Source: Nocardioides plantarum
GTDB taxonomy: Bacteria > Actinomycetota > Actinomycetes > Propionibacteriales > Nocardioidaceae
Assembly: GCF_006346395.1 (NCBI RefSeq)
Contig: NZ_VDMS01000002.1
Location: forward strand, 186,001-250,000
Direction of reading: 5' to 3'
DNA length: 64,000 nucleotides
The position numbers and the translations under genes are program-made. Below, piece by piece: positions 18,750 to 26,608 of the stretch. The notes beneath the pieces are model-generated. The model did not search any database. It was not told the DNA's origin and worked only from the letters and a program-made list of their open reading frames with translations. Position 1 is the stretch's first letter. Each line of letters opens with the position of its first letter.

Positions 18750-19466
18750 GTGACGGCGGCGGACGACGAGCGGTTCGAGCGCCTGTGGGAGGTGGCCGAC
18801 CAGATCCCCGGCTGGCTCACCCGCGCACAGGGCCGACTCCTCTACGACGAGTCCCGTCGACTCCCCGTCGGGGCCACGATGCTCGAGATCGGCAGCCACC
18901 AGGGCCGCTCCACGGTGGTCCTCGGCGGCGTCGCCCGCACGCTCGACGCCACCGTGATCGCCATGGACCCCTTCGTCGACGGGCGACTCTTCGGCGGCAC
19001 GCCCACCAAGGACAAGTTCCTCGCCCACCTCGAGCAGGCCGGCGTGACCGAGGTCGTCCGACACGTCGAGGACTACTCCACCCAGGCACGACCGGGCTGG
19101 ACCGAGGACCTCGACTTCCTCTACATCGACGGCAAGCACGACTTCTGGACCCTCAGCGACGACCTGCGCTGGCGCTCGTTCCTCCCGCCGGGCGCGACGA
19201 TCCTGGTGCACGACGCCTACTCGTCGATCGGCGTGACCCTCGGCATCCTGGCCCGCGTCCTGTTCGCCTCCGACCTGACCTACGTCAGCCGCGAGGGCTC
19301 GATGGCGCTGTTCCGCACCACGCGCCCGCGCCTGGCCGACCGGTGGCGCATCGTGCGCGAGGTGCCGTGGTGGCTGCGCAACGTCGGCATCAAGCTCCTG
19401 CTGCGCTTCCGGCTGCGACCGATCGCGCGCCTCGTCGGGCACGACTCGCCCTACGACCCGTACTGA
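18750..19466 (+). CDS. Class I SAM-dependent methyltransferase (Methyltransf_24 type)
   Basis: A 238-aa protein. It carries GATMLEIGSHQGRSTVVLGGVAR (motif I), VIAMDPFVDG (motif II), DLDFLYIDGKHDFWTLSDDLRWRSFLPPGATILVHDAYSS. The IDG.H....V/L..DL pattern is typical of Methyltransf_24 enzymes in glycan and glycopeptide loci. The frame opens at a GTG at 18714, but GTG 18750 (VTAADDERFERLWEV) starts the conserved part and is preferred. It is divergent from the AftD-like gene, sharing a regulatory spacer of ~140 bp. A role in decorating the same cell-surface polymer is inferred only from position. Confidence 0.82.
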   Translation: MTAADDERFERLWEVADQIPGWLTRAQGRLLYDESRRLPVGATMLEIGSHQGRSTVVLGGVARTLDATVIAMDPFVDGRLFGGTPTKDKFLAHLEQAGVTEVVRHVEDYSTQARPGWTEDLDFLYIDGKHDFWTLSDDLRWRSFLPPGATILVHDAYSSIGVTLGILARVLFASDLTYVSREGSMALFRTTRPRLADRWRIVREVPWWLRNVGIKLLLRFRLRPIARLVGHDSPYDPY

Positions 19467-19500
19467 TCCCTGCTGATCCCCTGCTGTCGCGCCGGACGGC

Positions 19501-20595
19501 TCAGCCGAAGAACCGGTCGGCCACCCCGGCCAGGAGCCTGGCGTGCTCGTCGGCGTCGAACTCGTGGCGGCGCGTGCGCAGCGACACCGTGGTGGTGGTC
19601 GCGGTGGACGCCAGACCCACGGCGACCGACCGCGGGCCGCTGCTGGCCGGGTACATCGCCACGGACTCCACCCCGTCGCCCTGGACCAGACCGAGGTTGC
19701 TCAGCATCGCGGTGGACCCGAGCCGGTTGCGCAGCAGCCTGACGACCAGCGGCGCGGCCCCCCTGGCGGAGGTCTCGGGGAAGTCGGGCTCGGGCCGCAG
19801 GCCCGCGATGGCCGGGCCCAGCGGCGTACGGCCGGCGCCGCCGGGGCGGGCCCGCAGTCGCAGGTAGGCCGTCTGACGATCGGGCACCGGGAGGTCGCTG
19901 GTACGCCGGGAGGCGCCGATCACGAGCACCGGCCGTCGCCGCGAGCCGGAGAAGGCGTCGTGGTGGAGGGCGAGCACGGCGCGGGCGAGGTCGACCGTGC
20001 CCCGGTCGACCCGGGGACGCGTGACGGCGGTGAGGTCCTCGAGCGCCGAGTCACGCTCGCCGGCCCCCTCGAACCGGGCCGGCGGCGAGACCACGGCCTC
20101 CCCCAGGCGGCGCACGCTCGAGGCCAGGAACCCGTGCGGCGACCTCCGGTCCCCGATGCCGCGGGCCCTGGTGCGCAGCTCACGCCCCGCGACCGACCCC
20201 GCGACGGCGAGCAGGCCGAGACCGTCGACGACCCCGTGGTGGGCGCCGACCAGGAGCCTGGTGCCGTCGCTGCTCAGCGCCAGCCGCAGCAGCGCCGAGG
20301 TCGGGCCGTACGGCGCCGCGGCCACGTCGGCGCGGACGCCGGTCCACTGGGAGTCGGCGGGCCGGGTCACCGCCGGGGCGGCACCGAGGTGGGGGTGGCC
20401 GGCGCACAGGGCGGCGGCCCGCTCCCGCAGCGTCTCGGCATCAGCGGACGCGCTCAGCGTGAGCTCGACGCAGATGCCCCAGGTGGTGGCCGGGTCGCCG
20501 TACATCCCGACGACCTCACGTGCTTCGCGGACCGAGGGGTCCAGCCGTGCACGACCTCCGCGCGGGGTCGGACGCACCACGAGCACCTCAGGCAT
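19501..20595 (-). CDS. Condensation-domain-like acyltransferase
   Basis: A 364-aa protein with the catalytic HHxxxDG motif (HHGVVDG, residues 119-125) of the chloramphenicol-acetyltransferase / NRPS condensation fold. The second half is weaker, with DFPETSARGAAPLVV and SNLGLVQGD near the position of the family's SNxG/DFGWG region. At 364 residues it is shorter than a full condensation domain (~450), closer to stand-alone acyltransferases such as the PapA class. It probably transfers an acyl group to an alcohol or amine; the substrate is unknown. It is divergent from the DPPR synthase gene, which suggests acyl decoration of a polyprenyl-linked or envelope product. Confidence 0.68.
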   Translation of the reverse strand: MPEVLVVRPTPRGGRARLDPSVREAREVVGMYGDPATTWGICVELTLSASADAETLRERAAALCAGHPHLGAAPAVTRPADSQWTGVRADVAAAPYGPTSALLRLALSSDGTRLLVGAHHGVVDGLGLLAVAGSVAGRELRTRARGIGDRRSPHGFLASSVRRLGEAVVSPPARFEGAGERDSALEDLTAVTRPRVDRGTVDLARAVLALHHDAFSGSRRRPVLVIGASRRTSDLPVPDRQTAYLRLRARPGGAGRTPLGPAIAGLRPEPDFPETSARGAAPLVVRLLRNRLGSTAMLSNLGLVQGDGVESVAMYPASSGPRSVAVGLASTATTTTVSLRTRRHEFDADEHARLLAGVADRFFG

Positions 20596-20650
20596 AGTTG
20601 CGGCTGACAGGACCCTTCAACCTATCGCGAACCGAGGACCCACGGACCAC

Positions 20651-21538
20651 ATGACAGCCGCCGCCACCCGACCGGGTTCGACGACGCGTGGCCTGCTGCG
20701 CGCGATCCGGCCCCGTCAGTGGAGCAAGAACCTCCTCGTCCTCGCCGCCCCCGTGCTCTCGGGCGAGCTCGCCGAGGGCGACGTGGTCCGGCAGACGTCG
20801 ATCGCGTTCGTCGCGTTCTGCTGCGCCGCCTCGGGGGTCTACCTGATCAACGACGCCGGCGACATCGAGGCCGACCGGGCCCACCCGACCAAGCGCAACC
20901 GGCCGATCGCGGCGGGCATCGTGCCGCAGCGGACGGCGTACGTCGTGGGCGTCGTCCTCAACCTCGTCGCGGTCGCCCTGGCACTGCTGGCCGGATGGGA
21001 GCTGGCCGTCGTCGTGACGACCTACCTGGTCATGTCCGCGGTCTACTCGCGGTGGCTCAAGCACGAGCCCGTCCTCGACATCGCGATCATCGCCTCGGGC
21101 TTCCTGCTCCGCGCGATCGCCGGGGGCGTGGCCTCGGGCATCGAGCTGTCGCAGTGGTTCCTGCTGAGCGCCTCGTTCGGCTCGCTGTTCATGGCCGCCG
21201 GCAAGCGGTACGCCGAGGCGGCCCTCGACGACCCGGGCCTGGTGCGCAGGTCGCTGACGAGGTACACCCCGACCTACTTGCGCTTCGTGTGGACGATGTC
21301 GGCCGGGCTGCTGATCATGACCTACGGCCTGTGGGCCTTCGAGCTGGCCGACGACGCCGACGGGTCCCCGCTCTTCGTGGCCTCCATGGCGCCCTTCGTG
21401 CTGGCCGTCATGCGCTACGCCGTCTCGATCGACGCGGGCGTGGCCGGCGAGCCCGAGGAGATCGCGCTGCGCGACCGGGTGCTGCAGGTGCTCGCCCTCG
21501 TGTGGCTGGTCCTGGTGGCCGGCGCGGTCTACCTGTAG
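20651..21538 (+). CDS. Decaprenyl-phosphate phosphoribosyltransferase (UbiA superfamily)
   Basis: A 295-aa membrane protein with about nine helices. The first acidic motif is NDAGDIEADRAHPTKRNRPIAAG (about residues 70-92), which combines the UbiA NDxxD core with the HPxKxxRP tail seen in DPPR synthases such as Rv3806c. The second motif region is YSRWLKHEPVLDIAIIASGFLLRAIAGG. The enzyme transfers 5-phosphoribose from PRPP to decaprenyl phosphate, the first committed step to the donor decaprenyl-phospho-arabinose. It occurs in the same window as an AftD homologue. The ATG start at 20651 lacks an obvious strong ribosome site. No phosphatase or DprE1/DprE2 genes are adjacent. Confidence 0.87.
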   Translation: MTAAATRPGSTTRGLLRAIRPRQWSKNLLVLAAPVLSGELAEGDVVRQTSIAFVAFCCAASGVYLINDAGDIEADRAHPTKRNRPIAAGIVPQRTAYVVGVVLNLVAVALALLAGWELAVVVTTYLVMSAVYSRWLKHEPVLDIAIIASGFLLRAIAGGVASGIELSQWFLLSASFGSLFMAAGKRYAEAALDDPGLVRRSLTRYTPTYLRFVWTMSAGLLIMTYGLWAFELADDADGSPLFVASMAPFVLAVMRYAVSIDAGVAGEPEEIALRDRVLQVLALVWLVLVAGAVYL

Positions 21539-21573
21539 GTCCACCTGGAGGGCTACCTGGACGGCACGGAGCC

Positions 21574-22602
21574 TCAGAGGACGCGCTTGGCGAGCCTCAG
21601 CAGTCCTTGCTTGGCCGAGCGACGGTGGGCCGATCCGCTGGCCTGCTCGGTGCCACGGTGCTCGAGGAACCACTCGTAGGAGCTCTGGAACATCGCGTCG
21701 GTGGACCACCGGGCGTGCCAGCCCAGCTCGTCGATCGCCGGGGTCACGTCGAACCACATCGACTTGCTGTACATGATCCAGTGGTAGGGCGCGAACGGCG
21801 TGAGGCCGAGCCGGGACGACAGCTCCATGGCCTTCGAGGTGGCCGCGACCGGCAGCGGCCGGACCCGGGCCCCGGTGCCGGCGTGGTCGCACAGGTGGCC
21901 GACGGCCTCGGCCATGGTGCCGAACTCCTCGGCGCCGATGTTGTAGACCGCCGGGCCCGGCCGGCGCGCGGCCAGCAGGCAGGCGCTGGCGAGGTCCTCG
22001 GCGTGGACGAACTGGTAGACGTTGCTGCCGTCGCCCAGCACGGGCACCCCGCGGCCGTCGGCGATCCAGTCGAAGAGTATGCCGAAGATGCCGAGCCGTC
22101 CGTGTCCCAGGATCGTGCGGGGCCGGACCACCGAGACGTCGAGGCCCCGCGTCGTCGCGGCGCGACAGAGCAGCTCGGCGTCGAGCTTGGCCTGCCCGTA
22201 GGCCTCCACCGGGCGGGGCACCGTGGCCCGGGTGACCGGGTTGGACTCGGGCACGCCGAACACGGCGCTGGACGAGGTGTGCACCACCTTGGTCACCCCG
22301 GCCCGCTCGCTCTCCTCGAGCACCACAGCGGTGCCGTGCACGTTGACCGACTCGAACAGGTCGCGGTCGCGGGCGAGCGGCACCTGGGCCACGTTGTGGA
22401 AGACCAGGTCGACCCCGGCCATCGCCCGGCGGACCTGGTCCTGGTCGCGTACGTCGGCGCGGAACAGCCGGACGTCGGAGGGGCGGTCGGTGGCGTCGAC
22501 GACGTCGAGCACCCGGACCTCGAGGCCGGAGCGCAGCAGCTGCTCGACCAGGATCGAGCCGAAGTAGCCGCTGCCACCGGTCACCAGCGCGACGTCGGTC
22601 AT
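21574..22602 (-). CDS. NAD-dependent epimerase/dehydratase (extended SDR), unit A
   Basis: A 342-aa protein. The Rossmann motif is VTGGSGYFGSILV (residues 7-19), the Ser is in VVHTSSSAVFG, and the catalytic YxxxK is in EAYGQAKLDAE. The substrate half contains the VRPRTILGHGRLGIFGILFDWI segment. It is similar to UDP-sugar epimerases and 3-beta-HSD-like reductases; the substrate is not predictable by eye. It is the last gene of a four-gene chain, its ATG sharing one base with the TGA of the preceding SDR gene. It converges with the DPPR synthase gene. The second SDR next to it suggests successive redox or epimerisation steps on one intermediate. Confidence 0.85.
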   Translation of the reverse strand: MTDVALVTGGSGYFGSILVEQLLRSGLEVRVLDVVDATDRPSDVRLFRADVRDQDQVRRAMAGVDLVFHNVAQVPLARDRDLFESVNVHGTAVVLEESERAGVTKVVHTSSSAVFGVPESNPVTRATVPRPVEAYGQAKLDAELLCRAATTRGLDVSVVRPRTILGHGRLGIFGILFDWIADGRGVPVLGDGSNVYQFVHAEDLASACLLAARRPGPAVYNIGAEEFGTMAEAVGHLCDHAGTGARVRPLPVAATSKAMELSSRLGLTPFAPYHWIMYSKSMWFDVTPAIDELGWHARWSTDAMFQSSYEWFLEHRGTEQASGSAHRRSAKQGLLRLAKRVL

Positions 22603-23657
22603 CAGTGTGCCTTCCGGGGCGCGATCGGGACGCCCTGGGCCGCGCACCACCGCACCGAGCGGCGCATGCCCTCGGCCAGGTCGACCTGCGGCGCGTAGCC
22701 GAGCTGGTCGACCGTCGCCGAGACGTCGCAGGCGATGGTCTTGTCCATCTCGCCCAGCACGTGGATCTGCTGGTGGTAGATGCCGCGGGCCTGGAGCACG
22801 CGGTCGGCCCGCTCCGCGACCCGGCCGACGAGGGCGGGGGCCCGCAGCCGCCGTCCGCTGGTGCGGTAGCCCTCCTCGTCGAGGACGCGCTCGACGGTCG
22901 CCACGATGTCGGCCATCGTGTAGGGCTCGCGGTCGGCGACCCAGAAGGCCCGGCCCGCGGCGTCCGGGTGCTGCTCGGCGAGCGCGACGCCCTGGACCAG
23001 GTTGTCGACGTGGACCATGGAGCGGGCCTGTCGTCCATCACCGAGGACGGGGAACCGGCCGGCGGCGACCATCGCGAAGAAGGTGCTCTGCCGAGCGGGT
23101 TGGAACGGGCCGTAGAACCACGGCGGGCGAACCGCCACGGTCTCGACCCGTCCGGCGGTGGACGCCTCGAGGACGAGCTGCTCGGCCCGCATCTTCGAGG
23201 CGCCGTAGCCGAGGTAGGGCCGGTAGGGCTCGTGCTGGCGGAAGCGGTCGGTCGGGGTGGGGTTGACCCCGAAGGCCGAGTTGGACGACAGGTGCACCAG
23301 CCGGCGCACGCCGGCCTCGGCGGCCGCGGCGAGCAGGGCGCGGGTGCCGCCCACGTTGACCCGCTCGAAGTCGCTGACCCGCTCGGGGTGGATGACGCCC
23401 GCGGCGTGGACCACCGACGCCCCGGCGGCGCCGTCGAGCAGCCGGGCGACCACGGCGGGGTCGGCGACGTCGCCCACGTGCACGACGGCACGCGGCAGCA
23501 CCTCGAGGATGTCGGTCACCTCGGCGGGGACCGCGGCGAGCACGCGCACCTCGCCGTCGCGGGCGACGGGACCGTGCTCGGGGCGCGGCCGGGCGATCGC
23601 GTCGAGGAAGGCGCGGCCGAACCAGCCCCCGCCTCCGGTCAGCACCGTCACCGTCAT
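22602..23657 (-). CDS. NAD-dependent epimerase/dehydratase (extended SDR), unit B
   Basis: A 351-aa protein. The Rossmann motif is VLTGGGGWFGRAFLDA, the Ser region is LVHLSSNSAFGV and the catalytic YxxxK is YGASKMRAE. The VRPPWFYGP segment follows, then a VHVDNLVQGVALAEQH cofactor/lid region. It is distinct from its downstream neighbour but of the same extended SDR class (3-beta-HSD / NDP-sugar epimerase-like). ATG 23657 overlaps the GMC oxidoreductase stop by 4 bp (ATGA). The tight coupling of flavoprotein and two SDRs suggests an oxidation-epimerisation-reduction sequence, but the substrate is unknown. Confidence 0.85.
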   Translation of the reverse strand: MTVTVLTGGGGWFGRAFLDAIARPRPEHGPVARDGEVRVLAAVPAEVTDILEVLPRAVVHVGDVADPAVVARLLDGAAGASVVHAAGVIHPERVSDFERVNVGGTRALLAAAAEAGVRRLVHLSSNSAFGVNPTPTDRFRQHEPYRPYLGYGASKMRAEQLVLEASTAGRVETVAVRPPWFYGPFQPARQSTFFAMVAAGRFPVLGDGRQARSMVHVDNLVQGVALAEQHPDAAGRAFWVADREPYTMADIVATVERVLDEEGYRTSGRRLRAPALVGRVAERADRVLQARGIYHQQIHVLGEMDKTIACDVSATVDQLGYAPQVDLAEGMRRSVRWCAAQGVPIAPRKAH

Positions 23658-25051
23658 CCTCGGCCTCCCAGCAGCTGCTCGACGTTGCGGTGCGCGACCG
23701 CCATGAGGGTGCCCTGGGGGTTGATGCCCGGGGCGTCGGGCAGCAGGGACGCGTCGTTGACCCGGAGGTTGGCGACGTCGTGGACCCGGCCGAAGGAGTC
23801 GGTGGCCGTGCGCCGGCGGTTCTCCCCCATGGCCATGGTGCCGCACAGGTGCACGGTCATCACCGAGGAGCTCGCCCGGCTCATCCCCGCGACGGCGGCG
23901 GGGATCTGCCCGGGACCGGTGATCCGGGGCGCGCCGACGTACGACGGCACCTGCAGCTCGGCACCCGCGGCGTCGAGCAGGAGCATCAGGCGGCCGAGCC
24001 CGGCGCGCAGGGACGCCAGGTCGCGACCGGTGAGCGCGTAGGTGACCACCGGGTCCCGCACGCCGGGGACCACGCGCACCCGGCCCGTGCCCTGGCTGCG
24101 GATGGAGGCGTAGTAGACCGACTGCCGCCGCCAGGCCGGCTCGAGGTCGCGGTCGCGGTCCCAGGTGCCCGACAGGCCGAGCGCGATCATCCCGGGGCGC
24201 CCCGCCGACCCGCCGAAGGTCAGGTCGGGCGCGAACTCCTTGACCTGGTAGGCCGCGAGGTCGGCCGGGTCGTTGATCTCGTGGTCGAGCTGGGCCAGGA
24301 CCTTGACGGTGGGGTGCATCGACAGCCCCCGACCGACGTTGCGGCGTACGCCGCTGCGCAGCAGCAGCGCCGGGGTCTGGATCGCTCCCCCGCACACGAC
24401 GACGTGGTCGCCGGTGACGACCCCGCGGTCGGTGACGACGCCGGTGACCCGGCCGCGCTCGATGCGCAGCCGCTGCGCGCGTACGCCGGGGCGTATCTCG
24501 GCGCCGGCTGCGACGGCGTCGGCGAGGTAGGTGCGGAGCATGGTCTGCTTGACCAGGCCGGGGCCGGTCTCGCTGGGGCGGACCCACCGCGGCACGTCGA
24601 AGCCGTTCCAGCCGAGCGCGTCGGCGCCCCGACGAAGCACGTCGGAGGCCGGGCTCAGCGGGCCGCTCGGCGTGGTGACGGACAGCCGCTCCTCGACCGC
24701 GTCGGACCACGGCGCGAGGTCGTCGGCGCCGAGGCCCTCGATGTCGAGCTCCCGGCTCCACGCGTCGAGCACCGTCGGGTCCGGGCGGTGGTAGAGCCCG
24801 GAGTTGACCTCGCTGCCACCTCCGACGCAGGCGGCCTCGGTGTAGGCCACCGGCGGCCGGCCGAGCGCGACGGTCAGACCGCCGTGGCGGTACTGGCGGC
24901 GCATCTGCTCCAGGGAGTACGGCGGCACCTCTCCGGGCTCGACGTGGTCACCCTCCTCGAGGACGACGACGCGGAGCCCGCGCCGGGCGCACTCGCGGGC
25001 GGTGACGGCCCCGCCCGGGCCCGAGCCCACGATCACGACGTCGTAGGTCAT
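23654..25051 (-). CDS. GMC-family FAD-dependent oxidoreductase
   Basis: A 465-aa protein. The dinucleotide motif is DVVIVGSGPGGAVTARECARRG at the N-terminus, with [19 protein letters not shown] (FAD attachment loop). The C-terminal GMC segment is VHLCGTMAMGENRRRTATDSFGRVHDVANLRVNDASLLPDAPGINPQGTLMAVAHRN. His in VHLCG and Asn in GINPQ are the expected active-site pair. GMC enzymes oxidise alcohols, including sugars and sterols. It overlaps by 4 bp both the small upstream gene and the downstream SDR gene, so it is the second gene of a translationally coupled four-gene unit beside DPPR synthase. The substrate is unknown. Confidence 0.87.
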   Translation of the reverse strand: MTYDVVIVGSGPGGAVTARECARRGLRVVVLEEGDHVEPGEVPPYSLEQMRRQYRHGGLTVALGRPPVAYTEAACVGGGSEVNSGLYHRPDPTVLDAWSRELDIEGLGADDLAPWSDAVEERLSVTTPSGPLSPASDVLRRGADALGWNGFDVPRWVRPSETGPGLVKQTMLRTYLADAVAAGAEIRPGVRAQRLRIERGRVTGVVTDRGVVTGDHVVVCGGAIQTPALLLRSGVRRNVGRGLSMHPTVKVLAQLDHEINDPADLAAYQVKEFAPDLTFGGSAGRPGMIALGLSGTWDRDRDLEPAWRRQSVYYASIRSQGTGRVRVVPGVRDPVVTYALTGRDLASLRAGLGRLMLLLDAAGAELQVPSYVGAPRITGPGQIPAAVAGMSRASSSVMTVHLCGTMAMGENRRRTATDSFGRVHDVANLRVNDASLLPDAPGINPQGTLMAVAHRNVEQLLGGRG

Positions 25052-25377
25052 CGCTCGTCCTCGTAGTAGACGACCAGCGCGACCCCGCGCACCAGCCGGA
25101 AGTACTCGGAGACCAGGGGCAGGCGACTGCCGGCCAGGCGGCGTACGACGCGGGCCCGGTCGTCGGGGGCCAGGCGCGAGTAGGGACGCCGCCCGAGCAC
25201 GCTGGCCGCCACCGTGACGACCGCCTGTGCCGCCCCGACCCCGAGCCGGGTGCCGTCGGGCAGCGACGCGAGGTGTCGCGCGGTGGCCTCGCCGACGGCC
25301 CGGGCGTCGCGGGGCGACAGCTGGGGCAGGTCACCGGCGAGCAGGTCGCTGGTGAGGCTCGCGAGACGATCGGACAC
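25048..25377 (-). CDS. Small protein preceding the GMC oxidoreductase (possible accessory subunit)
   Basis: A 109-aa protein, mostly helical, with the segments LGVGAAQAVVTVAASVLGRRPYSRLAPDDRARVVRRL and SEYFRLVRGVALVVYYEDER. There is no signal peptide or clear membrane helix. Its stop overlaps the GMC start (ATGA). Helical small partners of GMC dehydrogenases (gluconate-dehydrogenase subunit-3-like) and similar N-terminal extensions of fused GMC proteins are known, so an accessory subunit is plausible. The assignment rests on position and general shape only. GTG 25377 (VSDRLASL) is chosen because GAGGGAG lies upstream; other in-frame GTGs occur a few codons earlier. Confidence 0.6.
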   Translation of the reverse strand: MSDRLASLTSDLLAGDLPQLSPRDARAVGEATARHLASLPDGTRLGVGAAQAVVTVAASVLGRRPYSRLAPDDRARVVRRLAGSRLPLVSEYFRLVRGVALVVYYEDER

Positions 25378-25440
25378 CCGGGCAGTCTCCCTCACCCGCA
25401 CCACGGTTGAATCAGAGGTCCCACACCCAGGAGGACCCTG

Positions 25441-26469
25441 ATGCACCTCGGCGTCGACAGCTTCGTCTCCACCGTGACCGACCCGACCGACGGCCGCGTG
25501 ATCGGCGCGGCCGAGCGCATGGAGCACCTCCTCGAGGAGATCACGCTCGCCGACCGGGTCGGGCTCTACTCGTTCGGCATCGGCGAGCACCACCGCAGCG
25601 ACTACTACGACTCGGCGCCGCAGATCATCCTCGCGGCCGCCGCAGCGCTGACCGAGCGCATCCGGCTCGGCAGCGCCGTCAAGGTCCTCAGCGCCGACGA
25701 CCCGGTGCGGGTGTTCCAGCAGTTCGCGACCCTCGACCTGATCGCCAAGGGCCGCATCGACCTGGTGGTGGGCCGCGGCTCCTTCACCGAGGCCTTCCCG
25801 CTGTTCGGGCTCGACCTCTCCGACTACGACACGCTGTTCAGCGAGAAGCTCGAGCTGTTGCTGCAGATCCGCGACGGCGGCGAGATCACCTGGTCGGGCC
25901 GGCACCGGCCGCCGCTGGTGCGCCAGAGCGTGTTCCCGCGTCCGTTCCAGGACCCGCTGCCCATCTGGGTCGGCGTCGGAGGCACCCCGGAGTCGTTCGC
26001 CCGCGCCGGGCTGCTCGGCCTGCCCCTGATGATCGCGATCATCGGTGGCGAGCCGCGGCAGTTCGCACCCCACGTCGAGCTCTACCGGCGCGCCGGCGCC
26101 CAGGCCGGCCACCCGCCAGAGAAGCTCCAGGTGGGGCTCCACGTGTTCGGGTTCGTCGGCGAGACCGTGGAGTCCGCGGCCGACACCATCTATCCCGGGT
26201 GGGAGGAGATGTTCGTCAAGGTCGCTCGCGAGCGCGGCTTCGCCCGACCCAACCGGCGCCAGTTCGACGCCACCGCGGGCCCCGACGGCGCGTTCTTCCT
26301 GGGCGACCCGCAGACCGTCGCCGACAAGATCCGCCGGGTCTCCGACCAGCTCGGCGGGGTCGACCGGCTGTCGCTGCAGATGACCAACCCGCGCCTGGCC
26401 CACGCCGACCTGCTGCGCGGCATCGAGCTGCTCGGCACCGAGGTCGCCCCGTTGGTCGCTGACGTCTGA
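25441..26469 (+). CDS. LLM-class flavin-dependent oxidoreductase
   Basis: A 342-aa luciferase-like (bacterial luciferase superfamily) TIM-barrel protein. GLYSFGIGEHHRSDYYDSAPQIILAAAAALTERIRLGSAVKVLSADDPVRVFQQFATLDLIAKGRIDLVVGRGSF is the characteristic N-terminal half (flavin-binding barrel). LPIWVGVGGTPESFARAGLLGLPLMIAIIGG follows. It probably uses FMNH2 or F420H2, but the cofactor and substrate cannot be decided here. ATG 25441 is preceded by AGGAGG at ideal spacing. It starts 64 bp from the small gene in the opposite direction, so the LLM and GMC units may share a divergent promoter. It ends in a strong hairpin. Confidence 0.88.
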   Translation: MHLGVDSFVSTVTDPTDGRVIGAAERMEHLLEEITLADRVGLYSFGIGEHHRSDYYDSAPQIILAAAAALTERIRLGSAVKVLSADDPVRVFQQFATLDLIAKGRIDLVVGRGSFTEAFPLFGLDLSDYDTLFSEKLELLLQIRDGGEITWSGRHRPPLVRQSVFPRPFQDPLPIWVGVGGTPESFARAGLLGLPLMIAIIGGEPRQFAPHVELYRRAGAQAGHPPEKLQVGLHVFGFVGETVESAADTIYPGWEEMFVKVARERGFARPNRRQFDATAGPDGAFFLGDPQTVADKIRRVSDQLGGVDRLSLQMTNPRLAHADLLRGIELLGTEVAPLVADV

Positions 26470-26507
26470 CGACTGACGCAGGAGCGCAGCGACTGCGTGC
26501 AGTCGTC
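26468..26507 (+). terminator. Hairpin after the LLM oxidoreductase gene
   Basis: GACGACTGACGCAG (26468-26481) pairs with CTGCGT-G-CAGTCGTC (26493-26507), giving 14 bp with one bulged G and an 11-base loop. It starts inside the stop codon. There is no T-run, so it may be a processing or Rho-assisted terminator between convergent genes. Confidence 0.55.
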
Positions 26508-26510
26508 GAT

Positions 26511-26600
26511 GGTGGTCGAGCGTCCGGGTCGCCGACCGAGCTTGCTCGGGCGCGAACCGGCGTCGAGACCCCCGCAACCGGTCTACGGGACTCGACCACC
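26511..26600. repeat. REP-like 90-bp element with terminal GGTGGTCGAG inverted repeats
   Basis: The element begins GGTGGTCGAG and ends CTCGACCACC (perfect 10-bp inverted ends). It includes an internal imperfect hairpin around ACCGAGCTTGCTCGG and a GTCGAGACC segment. It fills the spacer between the convergent LLM and polA genes. Repetitive extragenic elements with GGTGGTCGAG ends are frequent in Propionibacteriales genomes as I recall; copy number cannot be checked here. Confidence 0.5.
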
Positions 26601-26608
26601 GCCTGGCG

